A DNA stretch of 64,000 bases from an uncultured Eubacteriales bacterium (GTDB lineage Bacteria > Bacillota > Clostridia > Lachnospirales > Lachnospiraceae): positions 1-64,000 of the forward strand of contig ONPU01000001.1 of assembly GCA_900319795.1 (NCBI GenBank). The letters run 5' to 3'. This document shows, in pieces, positions 62,311-64,000 of this stretch (the first letter of the stretch is position 1; each line of letters starts with the position of its first letter). The notes beneath the pieces were generated by a model, which saw only the letters and a program-made list of their open reading frames with translations, searched no databases and was not told where the DNA came from. Both the position numbers and the translations under genes were made by a program.

Positions 62311-64000
62311 ATGGCATTTGACGGAATAACAACCGCCGCGCTCGTCAGGGAACTGAACGCGGAGCTGGAAGGCGGAAGCATTACAAGAATCATACAGTCC
62401 GAAAAGGACGAACTGATGCTCAGCATCAAGAAGGACCGTGTGGTCAAACAGCTCCTCATCAGCGCCAACGCGTCGCTTCCCCTTGTTTATCTGACGGATC
62501 AGAAGAAAGAGGCTCCTCTTACGGCGCCCGCGTTTTCCATGCTTTTGCGGAAGCACCTGCAGGGAGGCCAGATCCTTGAAGTCAGCCAGCCTTCTCTTGA
62601 GCGCATCATCATCTTTACCGTCTCTCATTTCGATGAAATGGGGGACCTGAGGGAAATGAAACTGATCGCGGAGCTGATGGGGAAATACAGCAATATCATC
62701 CTGACTGATGAGGACAGCAGAATTCTCGACAGCATCAAGCGGGTGAATTCCTCCATGAGTTCCTTAAGGGAAGTCCTGCCCGGAAAAGACTGGTATATTC
62801 CGGAAGAACTTCAAAAGGAAGAGCCTTTGAAGACCGGGGAAGCGGAGTTCAAAGAGAAACTGTCCGGAACGAACGGGCCCCTGTCGAAAGCTCTGCCGAG
62901 GACATTTGCCGGCTTTTCCACATCCTTTGCGGAAGAACTTCTCTATGAAGCCGGGGTTGATTCCCGTAAAAGCGCCGAAGAACTGAGTGAAGAGGAAATG
63001 AGCTCGCTGGCCGGGGCATTTGCCGGAGCCGTTCAGAGGATCGGGGAAGGACAGTTCCTGCCGGAAATCATTTTTCGAAATGAAGAACCCTATGATTTCA
63101 CATGCCTTCCGTACCGCATGTACGACTCCTACGCGTATGAAAAACGGTTCTGCGCGTCGGTAAGCCGGATGCTGATTGATTATTACGGTGAAAAAGAGCG
63201 GATTTCCCGCATTCGGCAGAAGAGCGCCGACCTGCGTCATGCGGCCCGCGGAGCTTATGACAGGGTTGCCAGGAAACTGGATCTCCAGAAGAAGCAGTTC
63301 GCGGATACGGACAAAAGGGAACAGTACAGAATCCGCGGCGAGATGCTCAACACCTACGGATATGAACTGAAGGGCGGCGAAAAGGAACTTCGGTGCGTCA
63401 ATTATTATACAAATGAAGAAATGGTCGTGCCTCTGGATCCCATGCTGAGCGCTTCCGAAAACGCGAGAAAGAATTTCGAACGCTACAACAAACTGAAGAG
63501 AACGGCCGTTTCGCTGGGCGAACAGATCGAAGAGACGGAAGCCGACCGGGACCAGCTTCTCGGCATCCTGAACGCGCTGGATCACGCGGAAACAGAAGAG
63601 GATCTGAATGAAATCCGCCGCGAGATGTCCGATTACGGCTTTATCCGGAAGAAGAGCGAAGTGAGAAAGGGAAGTAAGAAGATTCCGAAATCCGCTCCTT
63701 TGAAGTTCCGGTCGCGTGACGGCTTTGAGATTCTGGTCGGGAGAAACAACTATCAGAACGAAGAGCTGAGTTTCAAGATCGCGTCCGGCAATGACTGGTG
63801 GTTCCACGCGAAGGGGATTCCGGGAAGCCATGTCATCATCCGTTCAGGGGACCGGGAAGTTCCGGACCGCACCTATGAAGAAGCGGCAGCTCTTGCCGCC
63901 TATTATTCCGCCGGCTCCGATGCTCCGAAAACCGAGGTCGACTATACGTTAAGGAGAAATCTGAAGAAGAAAAACGGCGGCAAACCGGGCTTTGTCATTT
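62311..64000 (+). CDS. rqcH: RqcH/NFACT-family ribosome quality-control protein, 3' end beyond the window
   Basis: RqcH (bacterial Rqc2) binds stalled 50S subunits and drives C-terminal alanine tailing of unfinished chains. The visible 563 residues start MAFDGITTAALVRELNAEL, with an NFACT-N domain, a helix-hairpin-helix region, a long coiled coil (about 300-420) and the NFACT-R domain with WWFHAKGIPGSHVII. Position 97-98 reads Glu-Arg where the B. subtilis protein has the Asp-Arg pair needed for tailing (alignment by eye). Only a few tens of residues should be missing past 64000. GGGAGA precedes the ATG. Confidence 0.93.
   Translation, partial: MAFDGITTAALVRELNAELEGGSITRIIQSEKDELMLSIKKDRVVKQLLISANASLPLVYLTDQKKEAPLTAPAFSMLLRKHLQGGQILEVSQPSLERIIIFTVSHFDEMGDLREMKLIAELMGKYSNIILTDEDSRILDSIKRVNSSMSSLREVLPGKDWYIPEELQKEEPLKTGEAEFKEKLSGTNGPLSKALPRTFAGFSTSFAEELLYEAGVDSRKSAEELSEEEMSSLAGAFAGAVQRIGEGQFLPEIIFRNEEPYDFTCLPYRMYDSYAYEKRFCASVSRMLIDYYGEKERISRIRQKSADLRHAARGAYDRVARKLDLQKKQFADTDKREQYRIRGEMLNTYGYELKGGEKELRCVNYYTNEEMVVPLDPMLSASENARKNFERYNKLKRTAVSLGEQIEETEADRDQLLGILNALDHAETEEDLNEIRREMSDYGFIRKKSEVRKGSKKIPKSAPLKFRSRDGFEILVGRNNYQNEELSFKIASGNDWWFHAKGIPGSHVIIRSGDREVPDRTYEEAAALAAYYSAGSDAPKTEVDYTLRRNLKKKNGGKPGFVI

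Overview
The window looks like chromosomal DNA of an anaerobic Clostridia-type Firmicute, most probably Lachnospiraceae or a close relative. This is inference from gene order and families. The blocks rpmF-plsX-rnc-smc-ftsY and ylxM-ffh-rpsP-khpA-rimM-trmD-rplS-lepB-rbgA-rnhB-yraN are classic Firmicute arrangements. An ACT protein paired with a PFL/DUF711 protein, a giant BadF/HgdC-type activase, TmcAL, pta-ackA, a PyrI-containing aspartate carbamoyltransferase and a CNHDC-type Mrp also fit. Most genes read rightward, have strong Shine-Dalgarno sites, and are often coupled by 1-4 nt overlaps.

Layout. 1-360: the last codons of a TnpB-type IS200/IS605 protein and a hairpin-rich tail. 435-2453: an EamA/DMT exporter (minus) and a zinc-ribbon/YARHG membrane protein. 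2560-4456: pyrBI, then the RNase P RNA gene. 4499-11377: ppx, ppk1, glf, a guanine-deaminase-like gene and an unknown gene. 11389-15270: serC, a DUF1015 gene and a GT-C-like membrane protein. 15329-18702: trpS, an MBL/beta-CASP-like hydrolase and a lactonase-type propeller. 18768-19835: aroC (minus), with two tandem hairpin repeats in its leader. 20040-28692: a rhomboid-like protein, lysA, tRNA-Leu(CAA), a zf-HC2 protein, polA, coaE, a YycJ-like MBL protein and the ACT + PFL pair. 28713-33991: an L,D-transpeptidase, tmcAL, pta and ackA. 34080-46663: rpmF, plsX, rnc, smc, ftsY, the 1430-residue activase, tgt and yajC. 46772-51015: serA, a branching-enzyme-like protein that has lost catalytic residues, and a DUF308 protein. 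51082-51303: a MITE-like inverted-repeat element. 51362-59042: mrp, tRNA-Thr(CGU) and the ffh-to-yraN translation/secretion operon. 59091-64000: a phasin-like gene (minus), leuS and an rqcH-family gene that runs off the end.

How it fits together. Most of the window is housekeeping: pyrimidine synthesis (pyrBI), serine synthesis (serC and serA, 34 kb apart), acetate and ATP formation (pta-ackA), polyphosphate turnover (ppx/ppk1), chromosome and RNA maintenance (smc, rnc, polA, rnpB), co-translational secretion (ffh, ftsY, yajC, lepB) and translation quality control (rqcH). I found no CRISPR array, toxin-antitoxin pair, prophage or recognisable defence island. The most unusual signals are the 222-bp MITE-like element before mrp, the catalytically degenerate GH13 protein, the paired hairpin repeat in the aroC leader, a rhomboid homologue without a visible GxSG serine and with a C-terminal zinc ribbon, and the near-leaderless ylxM start under an inverted repeat. 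None of these amounts to a proven new system.
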